Source: CAZFER01 sp964517495 (GTDB lineage: Bacteria > Hinthialibacterota > Hinthialibacteria > Hinthialibacterales > Hinthialibacteraceae). Taken from it: a stretch of DNA of 25,451 bases. Position numbers and translations under genes: made by a program. Positions 7,358 through 16,302 of this stretch are shown piece after piece. Location of the stretch: positions 1-25,451 of the forward strand of contig CAZFER010000086.1 in the NCBI GenBank assembly GCA_964517495.1. Reading direction: 5' to 3'. A model generated the notes under the pieces. That model searched no databases and was not told the origin of the DNA. It saw only the letters and a list, made by a program, of their open reading frames with translations. Each line of letters opens with the position of its first letter. Within the stretch, counting starts at the first letter, position 1.

Positions 7358-8869
7358 TTATCTTTGCTGAAGCATTCTTCTGATGCCGGCAATAGGTAAG
7401 GTAACACTGGCGTTATAACCGGGTAATTGGGAGTGTTCTTTAAAAATCCATTCCGGAACGTTTCGTTTTTGAAGGCTATTGGCAAGTTCAACCACCATTT
7501 GATCGGCTAATTTTTGATTGGTTAAATTCAACGTATAGGCAAACCAACCCGAAGGTGTAGCCCAGAACCCCCCGTTTTGGTATGTATCTTTGGTACGGGC
7601 ATCCTCCCAATAAACACCACCGGGATTATGTCGAACCTGCCCCTCCTGAACCAATTCATGGTAGTGATCAGAAAAATAGTTTGAAATGCGCTTGGCTTGT
7701 TTTGAGTTGGTGACATCAAGGTACACCGCAAAGGCCGATCCCCAAATATCGTGTTCCTTGCATCGAATGGTGGCGGCGCGAAATAGTCCTTTTTGTTCAT
7801 CCCAGAAAGTCCTGTGGATCGATTCTGAAACGCGTTTTGATTCAACTAACCAGTTTTTTGCCTCTTCGTGCCGTCCCATAACATTAAACAAATCCGATAA
7901 TTGCCTTGCAGCTTGAACATACAATAAACTGCTGAATAACACCTCACCCTGTTTGCGTACGGTATCAGTGAATCCATAGGGGCAGCGATCGTATTCACGA
8001 TCAGGATCAATGTAAACTAGACCGGTTTCATTACAGCGGGGGCAAGCATTCATGGTTTTTTGTAATGAAGCAATGATTTCCTCTACCAAATCGACATCTT
8101 GGGTTTGCTGGTAGGTGTGCCAAGCCACATCAACCGTGAATTGTGATCCATCCGCTACGGGATTCTCACCCAAACTGCCAAAACCAGGTTTGTAAATAGG
8201 AGTGCCATCAAATTTAATGCAATCAACACCTGCACCGTTTTTGTCGAGTTTTTGGACAAACAAACGGCAGGCGTCTTTTAATTCCAGTGGTGTGAATGCG
8301 GATGCATTTCCTTCCAGCATGTAAGCATAATCGCGCAACCAAAAGGCTTCATAACCCGTGCCAACCTGAGGGGGAAATGCGGCTGTCCCATCGTCCATGA
8401 CTCTTCGGCTATCGCGGATCATTCTCGTTGATTTGTGTTTCAACCATTCAAGGGCTTGTTGTGGTGTATTGATTTTTTGGTTAATAAGGCAAATCCATCC
8501 TTGTGGGGATGGTGTTTTCAAGGTTACGGTTTTTTGAAAAGGCTGAATTTCAAATCCCTCAACCACCCGGGCGCTCATGGTATTGCGGATGTAATTGGCT
8601 CCAATGTTTACCATTTCATGAAGGTGTTCTTCAAGGTTCGGTAATTGAAAGAGGTTGTCATCCACGGAACCACCCACCAACAAAATGGGTTGATCCTTGT
8701 ATTGCCAATATCGTGGATTCTTGACGTCAGGTTTAATGCGGTCTGAATTTTCTGTTTGGCCAGCGGGAGAAAGAAAAATTCCATAGAAAAGCGTGACGAA
8801 TAAAAAATATTTGAAAAAACCGAGAAAAGGATGAGATTGCATGTCCAATGGAAAATGGATTCTCGTCAT
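7358..8869 (-). CDS. Exported glycosidase-like protein, probable domain fusion
   Basis: The protein has 503 aa; the start at 8869 has AGGA about nine bases upstream. A signal/anchor (about 16-36) is followed by residues 50-100 (NPRYWQYKDQPILLVGGSVDD... NYIRNTMSA), which resemble the opening beta/alpha segment of DUF4038-type or beta-galactosidase-like TIM-barrel proteins. From about 135 on the protein instead looks like an (alpha/alpha)6 six-hairpin glycosidase: WLRDYAYMLEG at 178-187, repeated helices, a small Cys cluster (CPRCNETG), and GGFWATPSGWFAYTL near the end. The barrel start is not completed, so the two parts seem joined after a deletion or shuffling event. It is the last gene of the chaperone unit, nine bases after the zinc-ribbon gene. 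Glycoside hydrolase family and substrate are unknown. Confidence 0.7.
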   Translation of the reverse strand: MTRIHFPLDMQSHPFLGFFKYFLFVTLFYGIFLSPAGQTENSDRIKPDVKNPRYWQYKDQPILLVGGSVDDNLFQLPNLEEHLHEMVNIGANYIRNTMSARVVEGFEIQPFQKTVTLKTPSPQGWICLINQKINTPQQALEWLKHKSTRMIRDSRRVMDDGTAAFPPQVGTGYEAFWLRDYAYMLEGNASAFTPLELKDACRLFVQKLDKNGAGVDCIKFDGTPIYKPGFGSLGENPVADGSQFTVDVAWHTYQQTQDVDLVEEIIASLQKTMNACPRCNETGLVYIDPDREYDRCPYGFTDTVRKQGEVLFSSLLYVQAARQLSDLFNVMGRHEEAKNWLVESKRVSESIHRTFWDEQKGLFRAATIRCKEHDIWGSAFAVYLDVTNSKQAKRISNYFSDHYHELVQEGQVRHNPGGVYWEDARTKDTYQNGGFWATPSGWFAYTLNLTNQKLADQMVVELANSLQKRNVPEWIFKEHSQLPGYNASVTLPIAGIRRMLQQR

Positions 8870-8878
8870 CGAAGTTTC

Positions 8879-9175
8879 CTATCGTGTTACAATAATATTA
8901 GCGATTGACTGTAGCATATATCCTTGCTCTGTTTTATGAAGAAATTGAGCCTGTTGTGCTAACGAATACGCTTCCTTAAATTTTCCCTCGAGCAAACATC
9001 GGCGAGCTTTTTCTCGCAATTGATAGGCGTGGCTTGCCGTTTTGATGAGTAACGACAATTCAGCACCGCACCGCCGGCATTGGTTTTGAGATGAAATCCT
9101 AACCCTGCAGGTAGGGCATCTTAATTCGATAGGTTTAAGCGTCTCTGGAGTAAATGACATTTGAGTTGTATTCAT
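8879..9175 (-). CDS. Small zinc-ribbon protein with TPR-like helices
   Basis: The protein has 98 aa. C20-P-T-C23 and C33-R-R-C36 form a four-Cys zinc ribbon. The rest (about 45-90) is helical and TPR-like (AYQLREKARRCLLEGKFKEAYSLAQQAQ). The Hsp70 stop codon and this ATG abut (TAAATG), implying translational coupling. It is therefore likely a cofactor or client-binding partner of that Hsp70, an inference from position only. Confidence 0.8.
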   Translation of the reverse strand: MNTTQMSFTPETLKPIELRCPTCRVRISSQNQCRRCGAELSLLIKTASHAYQLREKARRCLLEGKFKEAYSLAQQAQFLHKTEQGYMLQSIANIIVTR

Positions 9176-10945
9176 TTATTCACCAATGAAATAGAGAAGA
9201 TCCTGAAGTTCATCCATCGTATCACTGCAATCTTCACCATTCTGCAGTTTTTGTTTGATTTGCTCAATATAATTTCGTGCTTCTTCCCGGTCATCCTGGT
9301 GCATTTTATCAAATGCCGATTGAGCCCGGGTTATCAATTGATCGACTTCGGGAGGGAGGGATGAAGAAGTTCCATCTGGTGTGCTTTGGAAGGATTCCGA
9401 GATTGCGGAAAAAGGAATGATATCCGCAATCCGGTCTTGAGAATCTCGAATATCCTCCTTATTTTTAGGCTTGTAAGCTCCTTCAATTTTGATCGATTTT
9501 TGTAAACCGGTTCTTTTTTCGATCGCTGTGACGGTCAAAATTCCATTCAAGTCGAGGGACATTCGGTTAACAATGATATTTCCGGCAGGAACTTCTGATA
9601 GACCTTCAATTAGAAACTTACCTATTTTTAAATTGTAGCGGACATCTTCATGTTCCCCCTGATAGATATTTATTTGGGCTGCTTCTTGATAGTCATGGTA
9701 TGTTTCAAGTTCATTGGAGCGGGAGACAGGGAGCGGAGTATTGCGAGGGATTATAGGAACAAAAAAATTTGGGTTGGGCATCCCGAACTCATCAAACACC
9801 AAAGCGGATACACCGAAGGTGTAAGGGGTAATATCAATCAGCACCTGATCCACTTCTTTACCAGATGCACGGGCGGCCAGGATCGCCGCACCCATCACCA
9901 CGCAGAGGTCAGGGTGCAATTCAGAATGAGGTTCTTTATGAAAATATTCCGTTAGCACCTTGTGGACGAGAGGAGTACGTGTTGAACCGCCAACCAACAA
10001 AACATTATCAATTTGGGCAGGGGTGAGATTGGCATCCTTCAAAGCTTGTTCCACACAATCGATAGTTTTATTGATATGGTTTTCGATCATGCCTTCATAT
10101 TCTTCACGGGTAAGTTCCAAATCCAAATGAATCGCTTTTTTATCACCCGTAAGATCTTCTTCCAAAATGCGAGTATATGGATGATTGCTCAATTCGATTT
10201 TGGCAGCTTCAGCGGCATGAGCAAGCCGGTTCATGGCGTGTTTGTTTTGTCGTAAGTCTGTATTATGTTCCTTTTGAATATGGTTCATAAGCCGATCGAG
10301 TATCAATTGATCAAAATCATCCCCACCTAATTTTGTATCACCATGGCTGGCGAGGACTTCGGTTACATCACTTCCCTCTTGCACAATGGAAACATCAAAG
10401 GTCCCGCCACCTAGATCATAAACCACAGATACGGTATTGGGTTTACTGGATGATTTTAACACGCTGTTTTGAAAAGCCAGGGAAGCCGCCGTGGGTTCAT
10501 TTAAAATACGCACCACTTCAAGTCCCGCAATTTCACCAGCCGCACGGGTGACCTGCCGCTGAGTGTCATTAAAATAGGCAGGAACCGTAATGATCGCTTT
10601 GGATACCGGCTGTCCCAATATCTCCTCTGCCTTGGTTTTTAAGTGGGTGAGAAGCAAAGCGGATATTTCTTCTGGAAGCAGGGAACGATCTCCAAATTGA
10701 ATGCTTTCTGTTTCACCCATCCGCCGTTTTATGGATTTAACAGTTTTTTCTGGATAAAGGATAAATTGATTACGCGCAGCATGGCCCACCAACAATTGAT
10801 TTTCAGGTGAAATGCCCACATAGGAGGGAAGAAGAGGTCCATTATCGACTTCGAGAATATTCATTTTTTTATTTTCATAAACAGCCACAACTGAATTGGT
10901 GGTACCCAAATCAATACCAACGATGATCTCTGAACTATTTTCCAT
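9176..10945 (-). CDS. Hsp70-family chaperone (DnaK paralogue)
   Basis: The protein has 589 aa, shorter than standard DnaK (about 640). The ATPase domain (1 to about 365) has the phosphate-1 loop G10-IDLGTTNS, phosphate-2 DLGGGTFDVS (177-186), NEPTAASLA (149-157) and adenosine motif VGGSTRTP (318-325). The linker reads QVLIDITPYTFGV (367-379) instead of the usual VLLLDVTP. The substrate-binding beta domain (about 380-500) carries an extra stretch near 383-400 (VFDEFGMPNPNFFVPIIP). The lid after 500 is short and Ser/Pro-interrupted, and lacks the usual acidic tail. It lies 30 bases after grpE in the same operon. The divergence in linker and lid suggests a specialised chaperone rather than the main housekeeping DnaK. 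Confidence 0.92.
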   Translation of the reverse strand: MENSSEIIVGIDLGTTNSVVAVYENKKMNILEVDNGPLLPSYVGISPENQLLVGHAARNQFILYPEKTVKSIKRRMGETESIQFGDRSLLPEEISALLLTHLKTKAEEILGQPVSKAIITVPAYFNDTQRQVTRAAGEIAGLEVVRILNEPTAASLAFQNSVLKSSSKPNTVSVVYDLGGGTFDVSIVQEGSDVTEVLASHGDTKLGGDDFDQLILDRLMNHIQKEHNTDLRQNKHAMNRLAHAAEAAKIELSNHPYTRILEEDLTGDKKAIHLDLELTREEYEGMIENHINKTIDCVEQALKDANLTPAQIDNVLLVGGSTRTPLVHKVLTEYFHKEPHSELHPDLCVVMGAAILAARASGKEVDQVLIDITPYTFGVSALVFDEFGMPNPNFFVPIIPRNTPLPVSRSNELETYHDYQEAAQINIYQGEHEDVRYNLKIGKFLIEGLSEVPAGNIIVNRMSLDLNGILTVTAIEKRTGLQKSIKIEGAYKPKNKEDIRDSQDRIADIIPFSAISESFQSTPDGTSSSLPPEVDQLITRAQSAFDKMHQDDREEARNYIEQIKQKLQNGEDCSDTMDELQDLLYFIGE

Positions 10946-10975
10946 TATTTATTTCTCCAATGATATTAATAGCGA

Positions 10976-11818
10976 TTAATTGAACTCCGGTAAAAAAGAA
11001 ACGCATACTTCCGCGAATCGAAGGACCGTATTGTCGTATATATAACCCTGCCGATAAATCTCTATAACGGTATTCTCATCAAATTCATCCGTTACGATGG
11101 TGTCCGCCGCTTTCATACTGGCTGAATCAAATGGTTGACCGATGCGAACAGCCGGCGTGATTCCAATTACACCCAAACGCTGATTGATTTTTTCATAAAT
11201 GAGTTCCATTGTTTTAATAGGCTCACGTTCCTTTTTGTGTGATGAAGAAGTGAACAAACGCCAAATACTTTTTTTGGATTTCTTGGCATTCTGATTGATA
11301 AGACGACGAAGCTGATCGTGCGTGTCTAAAAAGGGATCCAATAGGATTTGCAAGGTTTCCTCTTTCCCTTGCTGTTTAGCTTGATCGTGAGTTTCTTGCA
11401 ACGTTTGAGAAAAAAAGGTATAAAGGCCTGATTGTATTTCTTGCAAAGATTGAAGCAGCTGATTATGAATTGAGGTGCTTCCAGACGGATCGGTTTCACC
11501 TTCCAGGCGTGATGCAATGGTTTTTTCCAATTGGTGAAAACTGCGGCCTTGCAGTGAAATTTCCTGCCGCAGAGCGGTTATCACTTCAACAAGCGAATAA
11601 AGGTCCGGTGGGGACGAAGCTAACTCTTGTTGCACAATCTCAAAAGGTGGTTGGTCCTGTTTGTTCAAATGAGTCAGCCATGCTTCCACTGCTTCGCGCA
11701 AGGTTTCGTTGTTCGATGGCTGGGTGGAGGAGGGTAGTGTATTTTCCTCGGAAGACGTTTCTTCTGAAGAAACGGGTTGATTTTGATTTTTAAATGAATC
11801 AGAAAAGTGTTGGTTCAT
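10976..11818 (-). CDS. grpE: GrpE-type nucleotide exchange factor
   Basis: The protein has 280 aa. An acidic, Ser/Gln-rich disordered N-terminus (1 to about 45) precedes helices that form the GrpE dimer stalk. The C-terminal head matches the GrpE signature: FDSASMKAADTIVTDEFD, then NTVIEIYRQGYIYDNTVLRFAEVCV. A Lys/Ser-rich segment (KKSKKSIWRLFTSSSHKKE, about 183-201) inside the stalk region is unusual. It should release ADP from the Hsp70 encoded next. The J-protein stop is four bases before its start. It is longer than E. coli GrpE (197 aa), and a separate housekeeping GrpE probably exists elsewhere. Confidence 0.88.
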   Translation of the reverse strand: MNQHFSDSFKNQNQPVSSEETSSEENTLPSSTQPSNNETLREAVEAWLTHLNKQDQPPFEIVQQELASSPPDLYSLVEVITALRQEISLQGRSFHQLEKTIASRLEGETDPSGSTSIHNQLLQSLQEIQSGLYTFFSQTLQETHDQAKQQGKEETLQILLDPFLDTHDQLRRLINQNAKKSKKSIWRLFTSSSHKKEREPIKTMELIYEKINQRLGVIGITPAVRIGQPFDSASMKAADTIVTDEFDENTVIEIYRQGYIYDNTVLRFAEVCVSFLPEFN

Positions 11819-11822
11819 TTTA

Positions 11823-12131
11823 TTATGAATCTCTCATTCTATTGGCTTCTGATTTTATCATGTTGATCCATAGCTCTGGATCAACCTGGGGACGTTTAGT
11901 TTCTTTGGGAAGTTTATCCTCAAAGCCTTCTTTACATTCCATTCCAAAAATGTTATATGCAGTTCTTTTATCATCCGTTTTTATTAGTTCATACGCTTGC
12001 TGAATACGTTCAAATTTTTCCGGATCACGGTCGGGTGGATGTCGATGGACCGCTTTTTTATAAGCCTCATGGATGGATTCGTCCGTGGGATTTGTGGGAT
12101 CAATACCGAGTTCTTTGTAAGGATCAAGCAT
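11823..12131 (-). CDS. Short J-domain protein with HPPD in place of HPD
   Basis: The protein has 102 aa. The J domain (1 to about 60) begins DPYKELGI, and the helix II-III loop reads H31-P-P-D-R-D-P, so an extra Pro precedes the Asp; helix III is EKFERIQQAYELI. HPP[ED]RDP variants are known in a class of small J proteins that occur beside Hsp70 paralogues. The 40-residue tail has no Gly/Phe or zinc-finger region. It lies between the TPR gene (26 bases) and grpE (4 bases), so it is the likely cochaperone of this Hsp70. Confidence 0.85.
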   Translation of the reverse strand: MLDPYKELGIDPTNPTDESIHEAYKKAVHRHPPDRDPEKFERIQQAYELIKTDDKRTAYNIFGMECKEGFEDKLPKETKRPQVDPELWINMIKSEANRMRDS

Positions 12132-12157
12132 TCTTTACTCCTTAAGATCGTTGAGCA

Positions 12158-14650
12158 TTAAAAGGGTATTTCTTCATCGGGATCAAGTTCCATATCATCA
12201 AAATTAAGATCAAAAAAATCCCAAAATTCAGGATGAGGTAAATTGGTAGGTGTTTCCTTGATCATGGTTGGTTTTTTTTGTTTGGGTTTAGATTTTTTTC
12301 TTCCTTTTGATTTGGAACGTTGGCGTGAATATCTTCTCTCGTATTCAAAAACCTCTTTCGCTTCCTCGACCGTCATATCAAATTCCATGTCTGCTTCAAA
12401 ACGAGATCTCATGAAGGGATTGGATGCAAATGGATTGATTTTTTGAAAATATTTTCTCGCTTGCTGTTCCATTTGATAGTCCCCTTTTTCCTGACAGAGA
12501 ATGACCGCTGCTTCCAAGCATTCGGCGATTCGATCCAACGAGATATTCCCGGATTTGTGAAGCCCTATTGCCCGATAGAAAAGAAATTCATGTTCGCGAC
12601 TGCCTTCGCGATTCAAGCCCAATCCTGTTGCTGCGATCACAGCGGGAGGATAACAATCTCCCAAAGCCGTTCGTGAAATTCGAAGAAGAAGCTCATCGGA
12701 TATATCCTGATCCAATTCGATCCATTCTGGAAATTTCGCAAACCATGCCATTGGTAAATCAGGTAAATCATCTAATGATTGCAAGGCTTCTCGAAAATTA
12801 TAATATATCTCAAGTTTCCTGCCATCATCCAATGTGGGTAGAGAAAGACGTGGGAATGGCTTCTTTTTTTTGTTATTAAGGGAGCATTTTTGTTGAAGAT
12901 GAGCAAAGAGTAAATTGGTTGAAATTGGCAGTTCTTCCAATGATACCTCTGACTTGTTGTTGTTTTGGTGGAAAGAGGCAAATAATCCCAAATCGTTGAA
13001 AAGTTTCTCTTTTTGAGTGGGTAAAGTAAACGATTTGATTTGGGAAATATCTTTGTCCACAAGATGAAATTTTTGCTGTTTCAGGTGTTTTAAAGCCGAC
13101 TGCCAGACAAGCCGCTGGCGGCCCTCTCGTACTTTGGGATTTGTACGGTCAAGTTCTTCAGCCTGTTTCAAATAGTTAAGGGCTTTTTGCAAAGCTCCTC
13201 GTTTTTCTACATTTTCAAATAAATAAATAAGAGGACGGTAATCGTTGGGGTTGGTTTCATTCCATTGGTGAAGAACACTTTCAATATCTTTGTCCTTTAC
13301 CTTGAGCCGCTTCATATGGGTAACGAACGATTCAAAATAATTAGGGTCTGGAAAGTGTTCTATGGCTTTTTTAAAAAAGAAAATAGCATCAGAATCATCC
13401 ATAGGATTATCATCTCTTTTACCGCCAAAGATAAAATTTAAAGGAGATAATTCTTGCATCTCATCGCATTTTGCTTCGAGTTCAGCTGCTCTGGCATACA
13501 GCAATGCTATTTCTTTTTTATTCAAGTACTCCAGATAGACCTCGATAAAATCTTCAATATGATCTGCAGATTCAGCGGGGAACTGCGCACATAATGCATT
13601 CAAAAAACTTAATTGATAAATAAATTTACCACGCTTTCCGAACGTTGATGTGCAAAATCGTTGAAGTTCATTTAACGTAGATTCATCCTCAAAATCATAT
13701 TCCATCAACATGAAAAGAATGGCATTGAGAACGATACGTTTTGTATTCAACGTATCCACCCAAGCTGAAAAGAAAATTTCTTTGATATGGGTTCGAATCG
13801 ATGTTTTTCTGCCCGATTTTAAAAGCCGGTGCAATTCAATCCATTGTGAATGTGGAGTTTGGGGGGTTAACGATTTCCAAAGGTTGCGGGTGGGTTTGGA
13901 AGACATCCCTTCAGGAATAAGGCGTTCTTCAATCTTTAAGGATAATATTTTGACTGCAGGATAGAGGGTACATTCACTGGGAATTTTGTTAAGCAGAACC
14001 TTGGCATGGGAATCATCAAATCGATAATATGCATCCAAAGCACGTATCCATAGACACCAATTGGCGAGTGGAGAACGCCTTGAAACTTTTGAAAGGTGAT
14101 CCAATGCTGTTTTACGCTCTTCTTCTGGGGCCTCGGTGGAAACCGTTTCAAACGCATCCCAAACGGCCTTGGCATCAACTTTTAGTGGGTGATTTTGATC
14201 GATATTGTCAGCGTCTGCCAAATCTCTGGGATCGGCCAACCCCCGACGCAATAGTTCATTGAGTTGAGAATGTGTGCCCGGATCAAGATCAGGCTGTTTC
14301 AATCGTTCAATGATTTTATTTACATCACGACGTTCAATAGGGAAATTGTAGGCCTCGGATTCATAATCACGTAATTTGTCTTCATAATTCGGGCATTTTG
14401 CAATAGCCACTTCAATCAAATTGAGGGCTTCATCCATAAATCCAACATTTTGAAGCTCCTCTATGCGTTTCTGGTAGGCCTCTGCCAAGCACCCTTCAGC
14501 CTCTTTTGATGGATTTATCTTTAATAATTGTTTTGCCTCTTGAATCGCTTTTTGTGTTTTCCCTTTGGCCAAGGATGCTTTTACCGTATCGATAGAAATA
14601 TGTTCCCTCGGTACATTTTTCTTTCGTTTTTTATTTTTTCTTCCTGACAC
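12158..14650 (-). CDS. Large TPR-like helical protein heading the Hsp70 operon
   Basis: The protein has 830 aa and is not recognised by name. It starts with a basic segment (MSGRKNKKRKKN) and has no signal or membrane helix. The body is alpha-solenoid-like with several TPR-like repeats, clearest near 25-100 (AKGKTQKAIQEAKQLLKINP) and about 470-520 (LQKALNYLKQAEELDRTNP). A Lys/Ser-rich disordered stretch (about 766-795, QRSKSKGRKKSKPKQKKP) precedes an acidic end (DLNFDDMELDPDEEIPF). As the first gene of the unit, followed by J protein, GrpE and Hsp70, it is the probable scaffold or client-recruiting partner; this is inferred from gene order. The basic/acidic termini might bind nucleic acid or the ribosome, which is speculative. 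Confidence 0.78.
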   Translation of the reverse strand: MSGRKNKKRKKNVPREHISIDTVKASLAKGKTQKAIQEAKQLLKINPSKEAEGCLAEAYQKRIEELQNVGFMDEALNLIEVAIAKCPNYEDKLRDYESEAYNFPIERRDVNKIIERLKQPDLDPGTHSQLNELLRRGLADPRDLADADNIDQNHPLKVDAKAVWDAFETVSTEAPEEERKTALDHLSKVSRRSPLANWCLWIRALDAYYRFDDSHAKVLLNKIPSECTLYPAVKILSLKIEERLIPEGMSSKPTRNLWKSLTPQTPHSQWIELHRLLKSGRKTSIRTHIKEIFFSAWVDTLNTKRIVLNAILFMLMEYDFEDESTLNELQRFCTSTFGKRGKFIYQLSFLNALCAQFPAESADHIEDFIEVYLEYLNKKEIALLYARAAELEAKCDEMQELSPLNFIFGGKRDDNPMDDSDAIFFFKKAIEHFPDPNYFESFVTHMKRLKVKDKDIESVLHQWNETNPNDYRPLIYLFENVEKRGALQKALNYLKQAEELDRTNPKVREGRQRLVWQSALKHLKQQKFHLVDKDISQIKSFTLPTQKEKLFNDLGLFASFHQNNNKSEVSLEELPISTNLLFAHLQQKCSLNNKKKKPFPRLSLPTLDDGRKLEIYYNFREALQSLDDLPDLPMAWFAKFPEWIELDQDISDELLLRISRTALGDCYPPAVIAATGLGLNREGSREHEFLFYRAIGLHKSGNISLDRIAECLEAAVILCQEKGDYQMEQQARKYFQKINPFASNPFMRSRFEADMEFDMTVEEAKEVFEYERRYSRQRSKSKGRKKSKPKQKKPTMIKETPTNLPHPEFWDFFDLNFDDMELDPDEEIPF

Positions 14651-14917
14651 AATTCACTCCGAAGAAAGTATTGTGAAAAATTAATACTTCGTCTAATGAT
14701 ATAAAGTATGAGTGAAGATTTCATTCATATAGTCAATTTAAGGAAACGAACTTATTGTGGGGAATTCAATCACATTACATTACATTAATCATGGTTATAT
14801 CATAACAAACAATTTTAAATTGAATAGGGTTTTTTTTAAGTGTATTACTCGTAATTGCTTTAAAGTTTATTTTGCCTAAAATCGAAGATCATTTTCTTTT
14901 ATCGTATATATCCTATC

Positions 14918-15940
14918 TTATAAGATAGAAAGATTATCCTTTACCCATGCCGCGAGTTTTGAAACACCTTCTTCAATACTCACTTTGGGAGCCCAGGATA
15001 AAGTGGATTGAGCTTTGGCGATGTTCATGACACAAACCTTCTGATCGCCCGGGCGCCAATCGTCGAATGATATACGGGGAGCAAAATCCAATTCCTTGCA
15101 GAGTAAAGGGCCAAATTCCTGCCAAATACTGATGCTATGGTCCATCCCACCACCGATATTGAAGATTTGTCCTTTAATGTCCTCGATTTTTTCAATAGCT
15201 GATAGGTAAACATCGGCCAAGTCATCAATCCAGAGCAGATCTCTCACTTGCTTGCCATCACCGTAAATGGTGATGTCTTTGTTTTTTGAGGCAGCAATCA
15301 AAAACCACGCTACCCAACCTTGATCCTCCACACCGAATTGGCGGGTTCCATAAATAGCGGATTGGCGGAAAATCACCGATCGAAGCCCGTAAATACGTGA
15401 ATAATCACGGACATACTGATCAGCACACCCCTTTGAGCAGCCATACGGCGAATGAAAATTGAGAGGACAGGTTTCATCGATTCCCTGAGGAAAATTGGCA
15501 TAGGCATAACGTGTATCTCGCTCAATTATCTCTATTTGTTCCATCCCACCATAGACTTTATTGGTGGAGGAAAAAAGGAAAACCGGATCAATTCCCGCCA
15601 GGCGTATTCGTTCCAAAATATTAAATGTTCCAATGGCATTGATTTCAAAATCGGTTTGAGGATCTTCAACCGAAGTGGTAACCGCCACTTGCGAAGCGAG
15701 ATGGATAATGACATCAAAGGTTTGGTATTCACGAAACAAATTTTCAATTTCAGCGGGGTGGCGAATGTCACAATACTTAAATGTAATGGATGGATGGTGT
15801 TCACGCAGCCAAGCCAAATTGAGCTCGGAACCACGGCGGGAAAGGTTATCAACAATGATCACCTCTTCCCCCAGCATCGCCAGCCGGGCAGCTAAATTAG
15901 AGCCAATAAAACCAGCTCCACCAACAATAAGATATCTCAT
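14918..15940 (-). CDS. CDP-paratose 2-epimerase-like (tyvelose epimerase) NAD enzyme
   Basis: The protein has 340 aa, full length for extended short-chain dehydrogenases. NAD-binding GGAGFIGSNLA (7-17) is followed by DNLSRRG (31-37), a match to tyvelose epimerase TyvE. The catalytic set is S124/S125/T126 in SSTNKVYG, Y166 and K170 (SPYGCSK). Further TyvE-like blocks are TTSVEDPQTDFEINAIGT, DQGWVAWF and GKQVRDLLWIDD. TyvE converts CDP-paratose to CDP-tyvelose for O-antigen dideoxyhexoses. No other dideoxyhexose gene is in the window, so another 2-epimerase substrate is possible. It is transcribed alone, convergent with nothing, and its stop lies in the palindrome CTATCTTATAAGATAG. Confidence 0.85.
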   Translation of the reverse strand: MRYLIVGGAGFIGSNLAARLAMLGEEVIIVDNLSRRGSELNLAWLREHHPSITFKYCDIRHPAEIENLFREYQTFDVIIHLASQVAVTTSVEDPQTDFEINAIGTFNILERIRLAGIDPVFLFSSTNKVYGGMEQIEIIERDTRYAYANFPQGIDETCPLNFHSPYGCSKGCADQYVRDYSRIYGLRSVIFRQSAIYGTRQFGVEDQGWVAWFLIAASKNKDITIYGDGKQVRDLLWIDDLADVYLSAIEKIEDIKGQIFNIGGGMDHSISIWQEFGPLLCKELDFAPRISFDDWRPGDQKVCVMNIAKAQSTLSWAPKVSIEEGVSKLAAWVKDNLSIL

Positions 15941-16302
15941 TTTCCACTCTCACATTGATGTATTGATTAAAAATCGAACGGGCGAACCGATGCAGTTGAC
16001 CCAAGGCCATGAAGGAATCAGCCAACCATTCCGCAATATGGAACTATAGGCGCATTAAATTCGAATTCGAAGTGCCAAGTGAGCTGAAATTGAATCGTTT
16101 CTATAGAGTGATATCATATTTTTATGAAAGACGATCGTTTTCCATTAACCATAAAAGAGGATATTTTCAGATAAGGTTTTTCTATACCTTGACATTCATG
16201 AGTGTCGAAGCAAAATTATTTTCTCTGAACGATTTATTTACTTTTCCCAGTTGAACAATAAAGGTTCAAGGGATATTTTCACAGTAGAATGGTGTTAATC
16301 AT
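15941..16302. other. Divergent intergenic region
   Basis: About 360 AT-rich bases separate the epimerase start (- strand) from the tRNA. The right end holds the promoter listed at 16251-16279. I see no gene; a short 81-codon frame on the + strand has no ribosome site and biased composition. Confidence 0.6.
16251..16279 (+). promoter_or_regulatory. Probable sigma-70 type promoter of tRNA-Tyr/TyrRS
   Basis: TTGAAC (16251-16256) and TATTTT (16274-16279) are separated by exactly 17 bases. Transcription would start near 16286, about 17 bases before the mature tRNA, and could continue into the TyrRS gene. Confidence 0.5.

Noticed and set aside
15452..15895. 147-codon + strand open frame
   Set aside because: It lies antisense to the epimerase, whose domain motifs are continuous and conserved; it is a shadow frame.
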